DNA of 64,000 nucleotides from Beta vulgaris subsp. vulgaris. Taxonomy: Eukaryota > Streptophyta > Magnoliopsida > Caryophyllales > Amaranthaceae. This document shows, in pieces, positions 33,818 to 46,809 of this stretch. Below the pieces are notes generated by a model, which did no database searches, was not told the DNA's origin, and saw only the letters and a list, made by a program, of their open reading frames with translations. The translations under genes and the position numbers were made by a program. The stretch spans positions 58,390,892-58,454,891 of the forward strand of contig NC_079208.1 of assembly GCF_026745355.1 (NCBI RefSeq). The letters run 5' to 3'. Within the stretch, counting starts at the first letter, position 1. The number at the start of each line of letters is the position of its first letter.

Positions 33818-36800
33818 ATGGAGGATGAAAAAGAAGCAAAATTAATCAACAAATTAATCGATAGAATCAATGAAATTGCTTCAATTTCAGATTATCGACC
33901 TCCTGTTAAGAAACAGTACTGTAATTTAGCTCGAAGATTGAAGCTTTTAACTCCAATGTTCGAGGAAATTAAGGAGAGTAAAGAGCCGTTATCTGATGAT
34001 GTTCTTATAAATCTTGTTTCGTTTGATGATTCGCTTAATCAAGCTCTTGATTCTCTTCGATTTGGTTCTATTGGCAGCAAAATTTATCTGGTTTGGATCT
34101 GCTAATTTAATTGTTCTTCCCTTAAATTTTACTATTAATTATCACTGTTTTGTTCTACTCTGATTATTGCTACTTTAATAGGATTTTTATGTATTATTTA
34201 CTTTTTTTTTTTGTGAATTGTAGTTTTTTTTTTTTTTTTTTTTTATATTTCTTGATATGGAAATTGTGAATTGGCTAGTTGATTAGAGAATTATGTGTAA
34301 TTGGATTGGTAGGTTTAAGGGAGATTTGCTATGAGTATTGATTTGTTTGATTGAATTGACTGAATTAGGATAGGTTTCAGAATTTGGATTAGATATTAGG
34401 GTTGAATTAGTAAATGAGTTAAGTTTGATTGGAGGTTGAATTGCAAGGGCCTTAATTTGAGCACCGAGGATTTTATGCTCGAATTCCGCCTCTTTTTCTG
34501 CTGTATACTTATTAAGAATGTGGTTCTTGATGTTTGATACTAGAATTTAGTTAATTTGAGCTCTACCAAGTGATACTTATCAATAATCATGGTATAAGCA
34601 TGGAAAAGCCTCGTTCGTTGCAGAATCTGTGGATTGATAGGAATAATGCGTGTGTGGTACTATTGTAGACGAAGTCATCGAGTAGCTATTGGCCATTGGG
34701 GTTTTTGAAAGTCGAACTTTTGTTGAGGTTATTACTTGAAGGATAAGCATAAAGCATATAGTGATGGGACTTACCCATGGACGATGGTTTCATTGTAGCC
34801 TGTAGGCGATCACATTATAGATGTTATAAATAACAAAAGAAAACACCTTGTATTGTTGTCTTAGGCTGGATGCATGCATGCCAACTTTGACTTTTATGAA
34901 GATTTTGTGCTCATACGTGTTTGAAGTACTGGCCATATTAGGATTACTGGTGCTTGCAATGTAGGGGGAAGGTGAAGTAGTTAAAATGCTACATGGTCCT
35001 GTCCGCAATATTGTTTGCATATCATGAAATTCATGATATTGTACTTTGCTGCAATGTCCTGTAAACAGTCGTGCTTGGCACGGTATGGTGGTTGTATTGG
35101 TTGCATTGATCATGTATCAACCTTTTATGACCTATTGTTGGCTTATTTGACTGACTATTTGTTAATGTGGCCTTTATAACCTGGGGAATTTCGTGGTGGC
35201 AAATGGAAGAATACGAGGACTTGTTATCAAGCCTTGAAACTTCAAAGTTACTCTATACATTCTTTACAGTCAGAGCTAATTCGTCATTTATATTCTTCTA
35301 TTAGTACGTGTTGTAGTTTTCTTGTTTATGCCAGTTAAGTGAGAATGATTTTGCCTTCCTATATCATTGTGTGCAATCCCTTGCCATTTTCCCCTGGTTT
35401 ATTCTTTTCATGCTAATGACAGGCCCTTGAGAGAGAGCGGATTATGACGACATTCTATGAAGTGACATCGAATTTGGAGCAAGCTCTGGATGGACTACTC
35501 TCCGAGAAACTTGACATCTCTGACGAAGTAAAGGAACAGGTAGAATGAACTCACCTTGAAGGCTTGTTCTGTTGAATGCTCATGATGCTCGTATGACTAT
35601 CTGATTGAGTTTTAATGACGATGCAACGTAGAAGAGAGATTCTAAATTGCACTATCTGCTTATCCCTTACCTTCTGGTAGAATAAAGTGACTAGAAGAAG
35701 AATGGCCAACATTCAGGGACTGATGCAAAAATTTATTCTTCCAGGTTGAGCTCGTTGTTACTCAGTTTAGAAGAGCCAAGGGTAGAGTTGATGCACCTGA
35801 TGAAGAGCTCTATGAGGATCTAATATCTCTATACAACAGCAGCAATGACACAGCTATTGATCCTGTTGTACTGAAGAGAGTTGCTGAAAAGCTGCATCTG
35901 ATGAAGCTTGATGATCTGACACAAGAGTCTGTGGCTATCACCGAGATGGTTTCTGCAACCGATGAAGATTCTGATGAGAGAATAGAGAAGATGTGCAATC
36001 TACTAAAGAAAATCAAGGATTTTGTTCAGACGGAGAACCCTGATTTGGGAACTTCTGCAGGAGAGAAGAATCTCTCATCAGGTTGTGCTGGACAAACATC
36101 TGCTGATGGGAGTCCAAAGTCTCTTGTTATACCAGATGATTTTCGCTGCCCAATCTCATTGGAGCTGATGAAAGATCCTGTTATTGTTTCAACTGGGCAG
36201 GTATTGATATTTGAGTTTACTTAAAATAGGTACTAGGTTTATGTAAAATATGTACTAGGTTTAGCGAATAAACCATTTTGCAGTTAGCTGTTTCCGGTAT
36301 AAACTTGCCATCCAGCTTCCCATATTACGTTACCTTATAGATGATACTACTAAATTAACATCAAAAGGCTGCTCTCTATTGTTTTCTGAAAAAAGTTAAT
36401 ATATGAAGTTTGGTGCACAGCTTATGTGTAAAATCATTTACAAGTACGTGATAGAATTTAAAATAAGTTGCATATTCAAACTTTTTTGCTTTTTCGGGTG
36501 TGTGGGAGCTAAGCTATCGTGTAATATTGACGTGTCCATTTTTTTCCCTCTCATTTTTTGGTAATGTTTCTTTTTTCTCCTTTCGTTCTAAAATGATCCG
36601 TCATTCTCAACTTTTGCTGGTTTTTTTCTCTACCCTTTCTGTTCTTTTTTTAGAGAAAGTACCGATCTACTTCTCAAGTCTTAACAGCCACAATATTCCT
36701 CTCTTGCAGACTTATGAACGTTCGTGCATTGAGAAGTGGATAGGGGCAGGTCATAATACATGCCCCAAAACACAACAATCCCTCCAAAATTCTTCGCTCA

Positions 36801-37852
36801 CCCCCAACTATGTCTTGCGAAGCCTTATAGCCCAGTGGTGTGAAGCAAATGGGGTGGAACTTCCCAGGCGGTCAAGCAGTTCTAACCCCAGCAAAACTGC
36901 ATCAGCTTGTTCAGCTGCAGAACGTTCCAAGATTGACGAACTTCTCCGTAAGCTCCACTCAGGCAATCCTGACGATCAGCGATCTGCGGCCGGTGAAATC
37001 CGCCTTCTCGCAAAGCGAAATGCTGATAATCGTGTGGCCATTGCTGAAGCTGGAGCCATTCCACTTCTTGTGGAGCTGCTTTCAACACTTGATTCACGCA
37101 CCCAGGAGCATGCCGTAACTGCTCTTCTTAACCTCTCAATTTGTGATGACAACAAAGGAAGCATAATCAATTCGGGGGCAGTGCCTGGCATAGTTCATGT
37201 GCTGAAGAAAGGTAGCATGGAAGCAAGAGAAAATGCAGCTGCTACACTTTTTAGTCTCTCAGTTGTGGATGAAAATAAGGTCACAATTGGTGCTTTAGGT
37301 GCGATACCTCCTCTTGTAATGTTGCTGAGTGAGGGTACCCAAAGAGGAAAGAAAGATGCTGCCACTGCACTTTTCAACCTATGCATTTACCAAGGAAATA
37401 AAGGCAAGGCAGTAAGAGCTGGAATTATTCCCACATTAATGAGGTTATTGACAGACACTGGAGGTGGCATGTTAGACGAGGCCCTGGCTATTCTGGCTAT
37501 ACTAGCTAGCCACACCGAAGGTAAAGCAGCCATTGGATCTGCAGATGCATTACCGGTTTTGGTAGACGTAATTGCAAATGGATCACCCAGAAACAAAGAA
37601 AATGCTGCTGCAGTTTTAGTCCATCTTTGTTCAGGGGATCCAACCTATTTAGCATCAGCCCAGGAGCTCGGAATTATGAGCCATTTGCTCGAGATGACAC
37701 AGAATGGCACCGATAGAGGAAAGAGAAAGGCCCAGCAATTACTTGATAGAATAAACCGGTTACTTGAGCAGCAAAAGCAGGCTCAGGCTCAGGCGCAGGC
37801 ACATGCACAAGTCGAAGCTCAAGGGCATGCACCTGATACTGCTGAGGACTGA
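33818..37852 (+). CDS. U-box/ARM-repeat E3 ubiquitin ligase (PUB13/PUB14 type)
   Basis: Plant U-box E3 ligase. Relatives (Arabidopsis PUB13/14, rice SPL11) act in immunity, cell death and flowering. Exons: 33818-34090, 35423-35539, 35745-36200 and 36710-37852. All introns are GT/AG and phase 0; the product is 662 aa, the family's usual length. The N-terminal UND domain spans about residues 1-240. The U-box starts near residue 258 ([20 protein letters not shown]), crosses the exon 3/4 junction at Gln282/Thr283, and continues with [10 protein letters not shown] and TPNYVL. ARM repeats follow from about 370 to 640 ([19 protein letters not shown], then [23 protein letters not shown] and [16 protein letters not shown]). 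A Gln/Ala-rich tail ends the protein. Start chosen as the first ATG after a CT-rich leader. Which of PUB13 or PUB14 is the orthologue is not decided. Confidence 0.94.
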
Positions 37853-38559
37853 AAGGTCTTTGGTTTTCTTGATTTTGTAACTTTTTCTATATGAAGTATA
37901 GTTTATTTTTTATTATAATTTAAGGGAAAGAGGGTGGGAGGGCCTTTTATTGATCTGCAGGGAGGTGGAAGTCACATTCCTGTGAGTGTAGTTCATTATT
38001 TTTGGCATTCTGTGGCTTTTTTTTTGTTTTTTGGGGAGTGAGGGTGAGAAAAGGATATCTTATATCTTCACATGAGGCACAGAAAGACATAGTACAAGAA
38101 AAGAAAGAATTGGCATGTCATTAAGACATGTCTGTTGAAATGTAACATTGTAAAATTCATATCAACTCTAATTATCCTCACTTTTATCAAAGGATACAAC
38201 TTTCTTCTGTGCTTTGATCCTAAGGTGTTCTGATTACAGATTGACTGTTGCATTATGAATGAGAAATCTCATTTTATGGCAAATTTAGTTTCCTTGCAAG
38301 TTTATACGAGTAAATATAGTTTCCTTCTAGTTATACGGGTATTTCTCTGCGGTGAAAATAACTCTTCCTGTCATTTCAGAGATTTTTTTTTCTCCATACA
38401 GAAACTTAATGAGAACAGAGCTCCCAGTCTCCCACCATTCAACTATGAGGTTGGGGGTTTGATTTTCATCACCCGAAGTTTGGGGTTTTCTTTTCGGTAA
38501 AATTCCTACTTGTCGATCTTGATGTTTTCTTGTGGGATAAGATCTCTTTATCCTCCCTA

Positions 38560-38748
38560 CTACTTCATCGGTCTTCTTTTAGTTGCTATATTCACTTTTG
38601 CGCAATTGTTAAGGAAACATGCGGAGATTATTAAAAAGTAGAGCAATTAAGCATAATGTGCAGTTAAAACAAAATGTTTAGCAAATGTAGCAAGTAAATG
38701 AGACACCCAAAATGACAAAATGTAGAAACTAAAAAAAGACGAAGGGAG
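38560..38748. mobile_element. Stowaway-like MITE, decayed
   Basis: The left end ctacttcatcggtcttctt and the right end aaaaagacgaagggag are imperfect inverted repeats with TA outside. Confidence 0.5.
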
Positions 38749-38759
38749 TACTTTGCTTA

Positions 38760-40270
38760 GTCCTTAGATAGGAGGAAATGGAGGGAAAGAGAAGGAAAAG
38801 CGAGGGGAACAAGTTTCCTTGTTTGGTTAAGGGATTGGGATAAGAAAGGGGAGGGAGAGCGAATAATCCATTATCCCCCCCCTTTAATATACATCATCCT
38901 TTCTAAATTAAAGAGATTTAGAGGGAAAATGTAGCTCATCTTCTCCTTCCTTTTCTTTTCCTTTCCCGTTCTTCTCTATTTCTCTCCTTTTTCCTCCTAT
39001 TTTACTATCCAAACAAAGAGAAAATTTAGTTTATGTATGAATTCAAATGTTGAAACTGATAATGATTATGAACTTATATATTCTTAAAATCTTAGAAAAT
39101 AATTGAAAAGCTAACGAAGTTATATTACTTGAATCTATTCAAACAATTGCATTATTAAGCATCTTCCCTACATAAAATAATAAGCATCTACACAAACCAC
39201 AACCAATCTATAATTGATCCTCATGTTTGTAACTAAGTTGAGGCACTATTTACAAATCACTCTCCAACTCAATTTTCTTGTAAGTTATTAGTTGGGAGTT
39301 TAACATTCGACATACAACTGTCACTTGGATTCTACATGTGCATTGGATTTTGTAGGTCCTTCATCACCAACTATGATTGATCCTTATGCTTATCATGAGA
39401 GAAATATATATTAATAGAAGTGAGTTCATATGAGAATGCATACTTACATGAGAAATGAGAATGAATTATACGCGCTATAACTCTTAAATTTTTTTTTAGA
39501 CTCAAAATTTTTTAGGGGGTATAACTCTAATGAACAAGTGTTGTAACTCTAATTCAATCATGTGGTTGAGATTCTTTCTCATATAAGGAACATTCTCATG
39601 TGATCTTTCCCCTATATATATATATATATATATATACCTTTTTAAATGATAATTTTATACTCATTTTTTGTTTTAAGTTTGATAGTGGAGCTACATGTAA
39701 GAAGTTAAAAATGAAAAATATTAAGCAATGAACAAGCATAGTTACACAAGTTAACGTGTGAATTATGTTATAAATTTCTAGATCAATACTATTATAAGAA
39801 ATATATTTTATGCTTATAAATTAGAAAAAATAAATTCCTCAAGTTTTTTTTTTTTTTTTGCCAAAGAAAAAAAAGTTTACTCAAGCTGATGTCTTGTCAC
39901 CTCAAAGAAAAATAAAAAAAATTGATGTCCCTGAAAACTGAAAAGATCAAAGATATGGGCCCAACTACCAACTAGTCAAGTTTTTGGTCTCTTAAATGGA
40001 GCGTTGACAGTGGGAACATCTATCTGTCAAAGCTCCATGTTTACTTTGGGCTTAGCCTTTCCATAATAAAGGCCCGCATATTGACCAGCAAACGTCCTAT
40101 ATGGGCCCAACGTTCTCATTTGATGCTACGTACGGTTCTTATTTAATGGAACCAATTTTGGTTATCCTTTAATTTATTCCCTGGGCTCCATTTTATAGGC
40201 TATAGCCAACAAAATATCTAGTGTGATATACAAAGTTAGAAACAATCATTTACACTTTAGACAAACCAGA
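38760..40270. other. Gene-free AT-rich region
   Basis: No gene seen. It holds a purine-rich then pyrimidine-rich block at 38770-39000 that can pair with itself (probable decayed MITE), and a (TA)n run at 39615-39635. Confidence 0.4.
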
Positions 40271-40271
40271 T

Positions 40272-40430
40272 GCTTTATGTTCTATTTTTTCGGGTTGAAC
40301 TGAACTGATATATCATGAAGTGAGTTGAACCGAGTTGAAGTAAAATTGTAATAGGAAGATAGCTGAACTAAACAAAACTAAAGTAAATTGTACTGAACTA
40401 AATTGGAACTGTACCCAAAAGAACAGGGCC
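40272..40430. mobile_element. Pentamer-type MITE (GAACT family), left end eroded
   Basis: The right end is cccaaaagaacagggcc followed by TTA. The interior contains GAACT/AAACT pentamers. The left end (tgttctattttttcggg) is a poor match. Confidence 0.55.
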
Positions 40431-40615
40431 TTAGCATCCTATCAAGTATCAAGAAAAGGAAAAAAAAATGCTAAGGGCTTAGTTTAATCTATCTTAACTT
40501 TATTTTAGGAATTTCATATTCTAGTTTATGCTACTTTTGCATCTTGTATTACTATTTCATGAGTACAATCTCGGTATGAATCTACAAAATATTCCTTGCT
40601 CTAGTGAGATAAAAT

Positions 40616-41145
40616 TAGGGGTTGTGAAAAAATGACCCAATTTATTTATCGTACTCGAACATGACTTGAAATAAGTTTGAGTTGAGATTTTTGAGTCATA
40701 TAAGTAAATGGATTGACACGACATACCCATTTAATTAAATGAGTTAGGTTAATGTTGATATTTTCAACTCGAAATTAATATGCTTTGACCTGTTTAACTC
40801 ATTAAAATATAATTTTTTTAAAAAGTTGTGTCAAATTTAAAGTTGGTAAAATTTTAAAAATACTAATTGTAGAACACAAATAATGAAAAGAAAACCTAAT
40901 CATGCATACTTTTATGTGAATTTATGGTTGAAAACCAATAATTTTTCATAAATATTTAATAGTAATAAATATGTAAATAGGTTAAACGGGTTATATGGAA
41001 AATTCGTTTCATAAACATGTCGAGTCAAGATTGAGTTTTTCAACCCGTTTAATAAACGTGTTCGGTTTAGGTTGGGACATGTTCAACCATTTATTATTAA
41101 TCCGGATCCGGGTCCAATCCTGACCTTATCGGTTGATCAGCTCTA
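40616..41145. mobile_element. hAT-like non-autonomous element
   Basis: It starts TAGGGGTTGTG and ends TTGATCAGCTCTA. The flanks gataaaat and cataaaat are an 8-bp duplication with one mismatch. Its right end is the complement of the left end of the element at 3262. Confidence 0.65.
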
Positions 41146-42083
41146 CATAAAATAGTATCCGGCAATTATGAAGGAGTAAAAAGAGCACATTAGAACAAAA
41201 AACTAGGACCAATCTAAAGCATATTTTTAGATGATAGAGTTAAAAAAGATCACTGATCGACAATCAGTTAACACAAAGAAGTGTTCAATCCCTAGTCCTT
41301 TTTCAGTTAGAGCTGGTTTACTACATTACTATGGACTATGCAAATTTATGTCGGCATAATCTAGCTGGCAATCTGGACATCTGGCATAGCTCTGATATGT
41401 TTTTGGTTTTTCTTCTTTTTAAAAAAATATAATTCTTCCTCTCAAAAAATATATTTAAGAGCATTATCTTAGACATATTACCCACACGTAAGCGCAAGAA
41501 AAAAAAAGGAGTATAGTACCAAAAAAAATTGTTACTTTTGTTATCATCATCAAAATTAACTAGGGTAATCTTATATGTAGCCTTTAAATACATTTCTTCA
41601 AATGGAAACCGTTTAAAAATTTTAGACACATGATCACATCAACTAAGGTAATAAATACTTAATTCAATATTTTATTTCCATTTTAATCATCTTATACATA
41701 GCCCTAAGGGGTATTATCTCCCTCTGCAAATTAGTCATTTCTAAGTACGTAGGTCTACATGCATCATTAATACTTATAACTAAGTGTAGCAATCGATATA
41801 ATTTTTTAAATTCCATTTTTTTTAAAATTAGTTGTATCATTTGGCTAAAACTAAGTTGATAATACGTACTAAGTACGTGTCAAATATTACAGATGTTATG
41901 CCAGTTAGGTTTTAGATGATAGACTCGTATACACTAAATAAAACTCTTAATAAGAATATAATTAAATAAAACTCTTATAACTTATTCAACTCGTTGTGTA
42001 AGAAACCATCTATTTAAAATTTAAAATTAGACGATGGCCCAAGATCTATATTAAGAAGAGAACATATCATCTTCTTGATTATA

Positions 42084-42220
42084 GTGACTAGTTTAATCTA
42101 TTTATTGACTAGTTTAATTAATTTATTTAGTGACTAGTTTAATCGTTTTAGTTCTCACGTTCTTTAATCCATTTAGTGGCTAGTTTAATCCCTTTAGTGA
42201 CTAGTTTAATCCATTAGCTA
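42084..42220 (+). repeat. Degenerate tandem repeat of TTTAGTGACTAGTTTAATC
   Basis: The phrase gtgactagtttaatc, with variants, recurs about six times, separated by 18-40 bases. A copy of the SINE-flank phrase atattaagaagagaacatatca lies just before it (42050). Confidence 0.7.
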
Positions 42221-43102
42221 AGGTTGTCGGGTTAATCTATAAACTTGTTCGTTGTAGTTCGAGATTCAAAGGAAGGAGAAGAGAAGTGACGACTAAGTTA
42301 TTGCGAGATGTCTAGGATTGTTAGCAGAATGTAGAATGTAGGTTTGGATTTGTCTAATTAATTTTATGTTAAAGTTAGACCGTCTATTATAATAATTTGT
42401 GTAACTCATTCTAAAGGCATATAAATATTAGTATTCAATCAATGGTAGGATAAAGGGCCTATATTTTCTAATAGGATATTATTATATATAAAGATAATAA
42501 AGTTGTTAGCTCATGACAACATAAAATGTTAAATATTAGGACGCCTAAAGTTAAATAAAAAGGAGGACAATTCATGATAAATATATTCTTTATTTGTTTA
42601 GATAGATCAGAGTTACCAGATAGCAAGGATATACACATAATTTGATCCTAAATTGTCTTTCATCATCGATCTTAATTAATGAAGATTCTTTGTGCTTTTT
42701 GTTAATGAAGTAGAGATTATGAGGCAAAACTATAATATATATTTAAATTATATATCAAGTTTAATTTATATAGAGTATTTTCATATGTTAAAAAATAAAT
42801 TATTATATAATAGCGATAAACTGATTCGAGAATCGAGACAAGTGAACAACTATGTATTACTTGTTTTTTTTTTTTTTGAGGGAACAAAAGCAATACTTCC
42901 TATACTCTCATGCAATATGTACACAGTAGTTTAAGTATTAGTTATCGCATCAATGTTCGAAAATAACAAATATTATTGCATTGCATTTGAAATTGCAACA
43001 TGTAATGATTGTGCATAAATATTCAAATCAACGGGTTATAATGAATTTTTCTTAAAAAAGTGGTCAGATAATATAAAATGAAGAGAGTATAAAATTTGTT
43101 TG

Positions 43103-43297
43103 CATTACAAGAATCCATGCTTTTACCGACCGTCAAAATCGGTCAACAATGGTGTTAATTAGTAGTGTCGGTAAATAGTTTTAATCGGACGGTAATTAAC
43201 GTCTTCTTTTAAAATAATGGTCGGTAAGATGAATTTTAACGACTGCTTTTGTGACGGTCGGTAAAATCGGTCGGCAAAAGACCAAATTCTAGTAGTA
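43103..43297. mobile_element. CACTA-like MITE
   Basis: The left end CATTACAAGAATCC and the right end TCTAGTAGTA are weakly complementary. Both sides carry subterminal ACCGACCG/CGGTCGGT repeats, as in CACTA (EnSpm) elements. No clean 3-bp target duplication was seen, so the limits are approximate. Confidence 0.5.
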
Positions 43298-43410
43298 ATT
43301 TGTTAACCATTAAATATACAACATCTGTTGTATCATAATAACTATATTCGATGGCACATACAAATTACTGTAAAAGTGAACTAAAAATCCAACTTCACAT
43401 TAGATCGAAT

Positions 43411-43414
<4 letters not shown>

Positions 43415-43459
<45 letters not shown>
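43415..43459. repeat. (TA)n microsatellite
   Basis: An uninterrupted run of TA dinucleotides of about 45 bases, followed by shorter TA runs to 43477. Confidence 0.9.
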
Positions 43460-43462
<3 letters not shown>

Positions 43463-43758
43463 GTATATATATATATAAATGTACGGTAAAATCATATATA
43501 GAGCATAATTATATATGTGAAGCTTTTTTTAGATCAACTTACCTTCCTACTCCCAATTACTTAACCACAAAACATTAGACCATAAAATTGTGAAGAGTAT
43601 TGATCAGAATCCTTCTTCCAACCAACCAACCTAGAAAGAAAAAAAAAAACTAAAATCCGAGGGCCAACAACTTTAGGCTTTTACATTACAAGAAGCGAAA
43701 GCTTCATATACTTGCATATACTTATATAATTAGGATAATAATTCATATACTTTGACAT

Positions 43759-43823
43759 GATCCTGTTCTTTTAGATTTATTTTCAGTTCAATTTAGTATC
43801 TCTCAATTCAAAAGAACGGGATC
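43759..43823. mobile_element. Very short pentamer-type MITE
   Basis: GATCCTGTTCTTTT and AAAAGAACGGGATC are near-perfect inverted repeats with TTCAGTTCAA inside. Only about 65 bp, probably an internally deleted copy. Confidence 0.6.
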
Positions 43824-43837
43824 TAACATAATACTTA

Positions 43838-45355
43838 GGGGTGTTTACCGGTCCACGATCGAAATCGATCGAACCAGAATTTGGAAAATTTTTGGACCTG
43901 GATCAGAAAAATTTCGATCAATTTCGGGCCGGTTTTGGACATGTTGGACCGGAATTTATATTTTTGTAGAAAAAAAACTTTTTTATTTGATTTATACATA
44001 TTTATAAATGGAAAAATTGATTCTAATAATTCAACCTTTAGGTCGTTCGCTCAAAATAATCAAACCTTTTGATTATTATTTAATAATCCAACCTTTTATC
44101 CCAATCCGCTCATAATGCACCGTGAGACCGGTAACCTGTTAGAAAGGTATTTTTTTTTTTTTAATTCTCCCCTTCAATCGTCCTTTTGTTTCTTCCTCCC
44201 TCCCTTGCCTCACTAGACATGAAGAACCACTCCACCCTCCACTCCCTGCTCATGATCCTCACCCTCACCGCTGCTCACGATCCCCTACCCCACCCCTTTA
44301 CGTACAACCCCTACTCCACCCTACCCCTTTGCGAACAACCCTTTCCCCACCCCCACCCTCCAATCTCCCTCGTTCCCCCCCTTCGTGACGACCAACATCC
44401 TCATTGTCTCCCTCTTAAACCTCTTCGTCCTCCTCCACTCGCCTTCACCCTTTTCGTCGACCTCCACTTGCAATCTCTGAGACGAGACGCATATTTTCTT
44501 CACGGGCTGGTGATGGTTAGTTGAGGTTGGGGGCGATTTTCGGAGTGGGGGAGGTGGGGCTGGAGTTTGGAATGGAGGGAGTGGGGTGAGTTGTGGGTTA
44601 GGGATGGTGAGGAGAGAGAAAGAGATTTGTGGGAAGGGGTAGGGTTTCACCGGGGAAGCAAGGGAGTTTTGGCGGCTGGGAAGGAGATCGAGGGGGTGGC
44701 AGTGGGTGGGCAAGGAGAGGGAGGGGGTGGCAATGGATGCGGGTGGGCAAGGGGAGGGAGGGAAGGGGGTGGGGATGTCGGGTGGCAGTGGGTGGGAAAA
44801 GGGAGGGTGGGGTGGCAGTAGGTGGGGGATGGGGTGGGTTGGTGGTAGTGGGTGCGCAAGGGGAGGGAGGGGGTAGTAAAAAATATTTAATTAAAGCATA
44901 AAGAATCAGAGCAAGACACGTGTGCAATTAACTCATTCTCCTGGTTATCAACCTTTTTCAACAGGTCACGGTGCATTATGAGCGGACTGTGATAAAAGGT
45001 TGGATTATTAAATAATAATGAAAAGGTTGGATTATTTTGAGTGAACGACCCAAATGTTGGATTATTAGAATCAATTTTTCCTTTATAAATTAGATATATC
45101 AAAATTAAAAAAATATTACTAAAGATAATAAATGGTAGGTTTTTAACTTTCTACCATTTAAACTATATTAATACATAAACTTTTATATTGACTAAAAAAT
45201 CAGAAATTCTGATCTAACTGTCCGGAACGAAGTTTTCCAAGTTTGAACCAGACTGAAAACTCGGAATCATGAATTTTTCTAAATCGAGGAACGAACCGAA
45301 ATTTTCAATCCATTCCAAATTCCAATCAGATCCAATCCAGATTCCGATTTGACCC
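43838..45355. mobile_element. hAT-like element split by a Mutator-like element
   Basis: The left part (43838-44000) and right part (45100-45355) both carry ccggaa, ccagaatttgg and gatccaatccag-like phrases, typical of the other GC-skewed hAT-like elements here. They are separated by the 1.07-kb element at 44010-45081. No matching 8-bp flank duplication was found, so the outer limits are uncertain. Confidence 0.35.
44010..45081. mobile_element. Mutator-like element with strand-asymmetric C/G interior
   Basis: Inverted repeats of about 150 bases begin GGAAAAATTGATTCTAATAA and mirror at the right. A perfect 9-bp duplication TTTATAAAT flanks them (44001-44009 and 45082-45090). The interior is C-rich on the plus strand from about 44170 to 44450, then very G-rich (ggtgggg-like repeats) from about 44530 to 44880. 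Long open frames there are Pro- or Gly-rich by-products. No transposase was seen. Confidence 0.85.
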
Positions 45356-45633
45356 TCTTATTTGCACCGGCATAGTAGTACTCACTAGAATTAGAAGAGA
45401 ATAACATATTCACGCCAATATAAGGCCATAACACAACATAAAAACTTAGGTTTCCGTGCCCTTCTCCTTTGTTTTTGCAGATCACTCTAGTCTCTTCGTC
45501 ATACTCCCCAGTCTTACATTGTTTTCCTCTTATTCTCTTCTCTCTCTCCTTCTTTTTCTTAACCATTTTACGTTCTTTTTCCCATTTTTAGCATCCCATT
45601 ATTTTTCTAACTGTTTTTTTCCACACAACAGAA

Positions 45634-45740
45634 TGAAAGAGAAAGAGAAAGAGAAAGAGAAAGAGAGAGATGGTACTGTCTTGGTCCTCGCAAAAGCAAA
45701 GCAAAATCCAAGATTCCTCTTCTCTCCCTTTTTAGACCAT
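45634..45740 (+). other. Conserved hairpin-forming block (copy A)
   Basis: A GA-rich arm (45634-45670) can pair with a CU-rich arm (45714-45735), and TCTTGG (45679-45684) with CCAAGA (45708-45713). Over 95 bases this block differs from copy B at three positions, far fewer than the surroundings. All three changes alter amino acids in the open frame that crosses it, so protein selection is unlikely. Confidence 0.45.
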
Positions 45741-46513
45741 ATAATAGACATAACCACCGTTTTTATAATATAATAATTATGTAATTAACAAGCACTATCA
45801 ACTTTTATTATTTATACTATTCCAATGAAGGTTGTGTTAGAATAAAAAAATTAACCCCCCCCCCAAAAAAGGTGATTTACCCCAAGAAACTTTCCCAAAG
45901 TTTGAAAAAGATTTGAGTCAAGTTTGAACAGCAATGTGGGAAACATTGCAATAATAAGCACATCTTAGACAAACAAAATTAAGTTGATTGCAATGAGCAT
46001 ACATGGAGTTTGAGGTCCCAAATAAAAAGAACACTTAATAATGAAGTATACGTTCTTTTTTGACGAAGAAAAATATACTATATGATATTATGAATCTTCA
46101 TGTCAAGTCATAGCCTTTTTTTTACTACTGAAAGTAATGCTATACAATGTCTCATAATTAGATCCAAGTTGTATGTAGTTTCTTATTTCAATAGTGTCAC
46201 ACTAATAATGTAATTTGAGCAAAATTTATAATTATGTCACGAAACGATTCGTAACCAGTTGATATATAAGACGAATTCAACAATATTTATTTTATATGAC
46301 TGTTTTATTGGAGAATTTTTATAGTCAAATTATGTAAAGTTATAGTCAAATTATGTAAAGTTTGATTGAAAGCGTTAAACCATGCATGTAAGTTAATATG
46401 GACAGAATGAGTAGTAAGGTAATTTAAAGGTTTCCCCTAAAAAAAAGGTAATTTAATTAAAGGTTAATATGATAATTGAATTTACAAAAGAGATTTTTTT
46501 TTTTGAACAATTA

Positions 46514-46809
46514 CTCCCTCCAATTATATTAGTTTACCCACTTCAATTAATTTTTGGGTTGTCATTTATTAATTTACCTACTTATTTTTCTGTTTTTGAA
46601 TGGTTCAATCGGTATTACATTATTATCTTTACTATAAAGTCATTGGTCACTTTACTTATCTTGGCCCATAACATTAACTGCTATACAACAATATGTAATA
46701 AATTAATACTTTTAATTTGCATTGGTTCCTTTCTAAGGTCCTCATTCTTATTTCTCCTAATATTTTATGTCCAAATAAGCGGTTAAACTAATAAAATCGG
46801 AGAAAATAG
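46514..46809. mobile_element. Stowaway-like MITE
   Basis: CTCCCTCCAATTATATTAG on the left pairs with actaataaaatcggagaaaatag on the right, with TA outside. Present in duplication copy A only. Confidence 0.6.

Noticed and set aside
36500..36709. In-frame extension of the fourth U-box exon into upstream sequence
   Set aside because: It is intron sequence ending in a TTGCAG acceptor; the U-box continues correctly from exon 3.
44186..44927. Several Pro-, Gly- and Arg-rich frames
   Set aside because: Products of the skewed interior of a Mutator-like element.
45456..45773. 105-codon frame shared in part with 61285-61599
   Set aside because: The three base differences in the shared block all change amino acids, and the upstream parts are low complexity, so a protein is unlikely.
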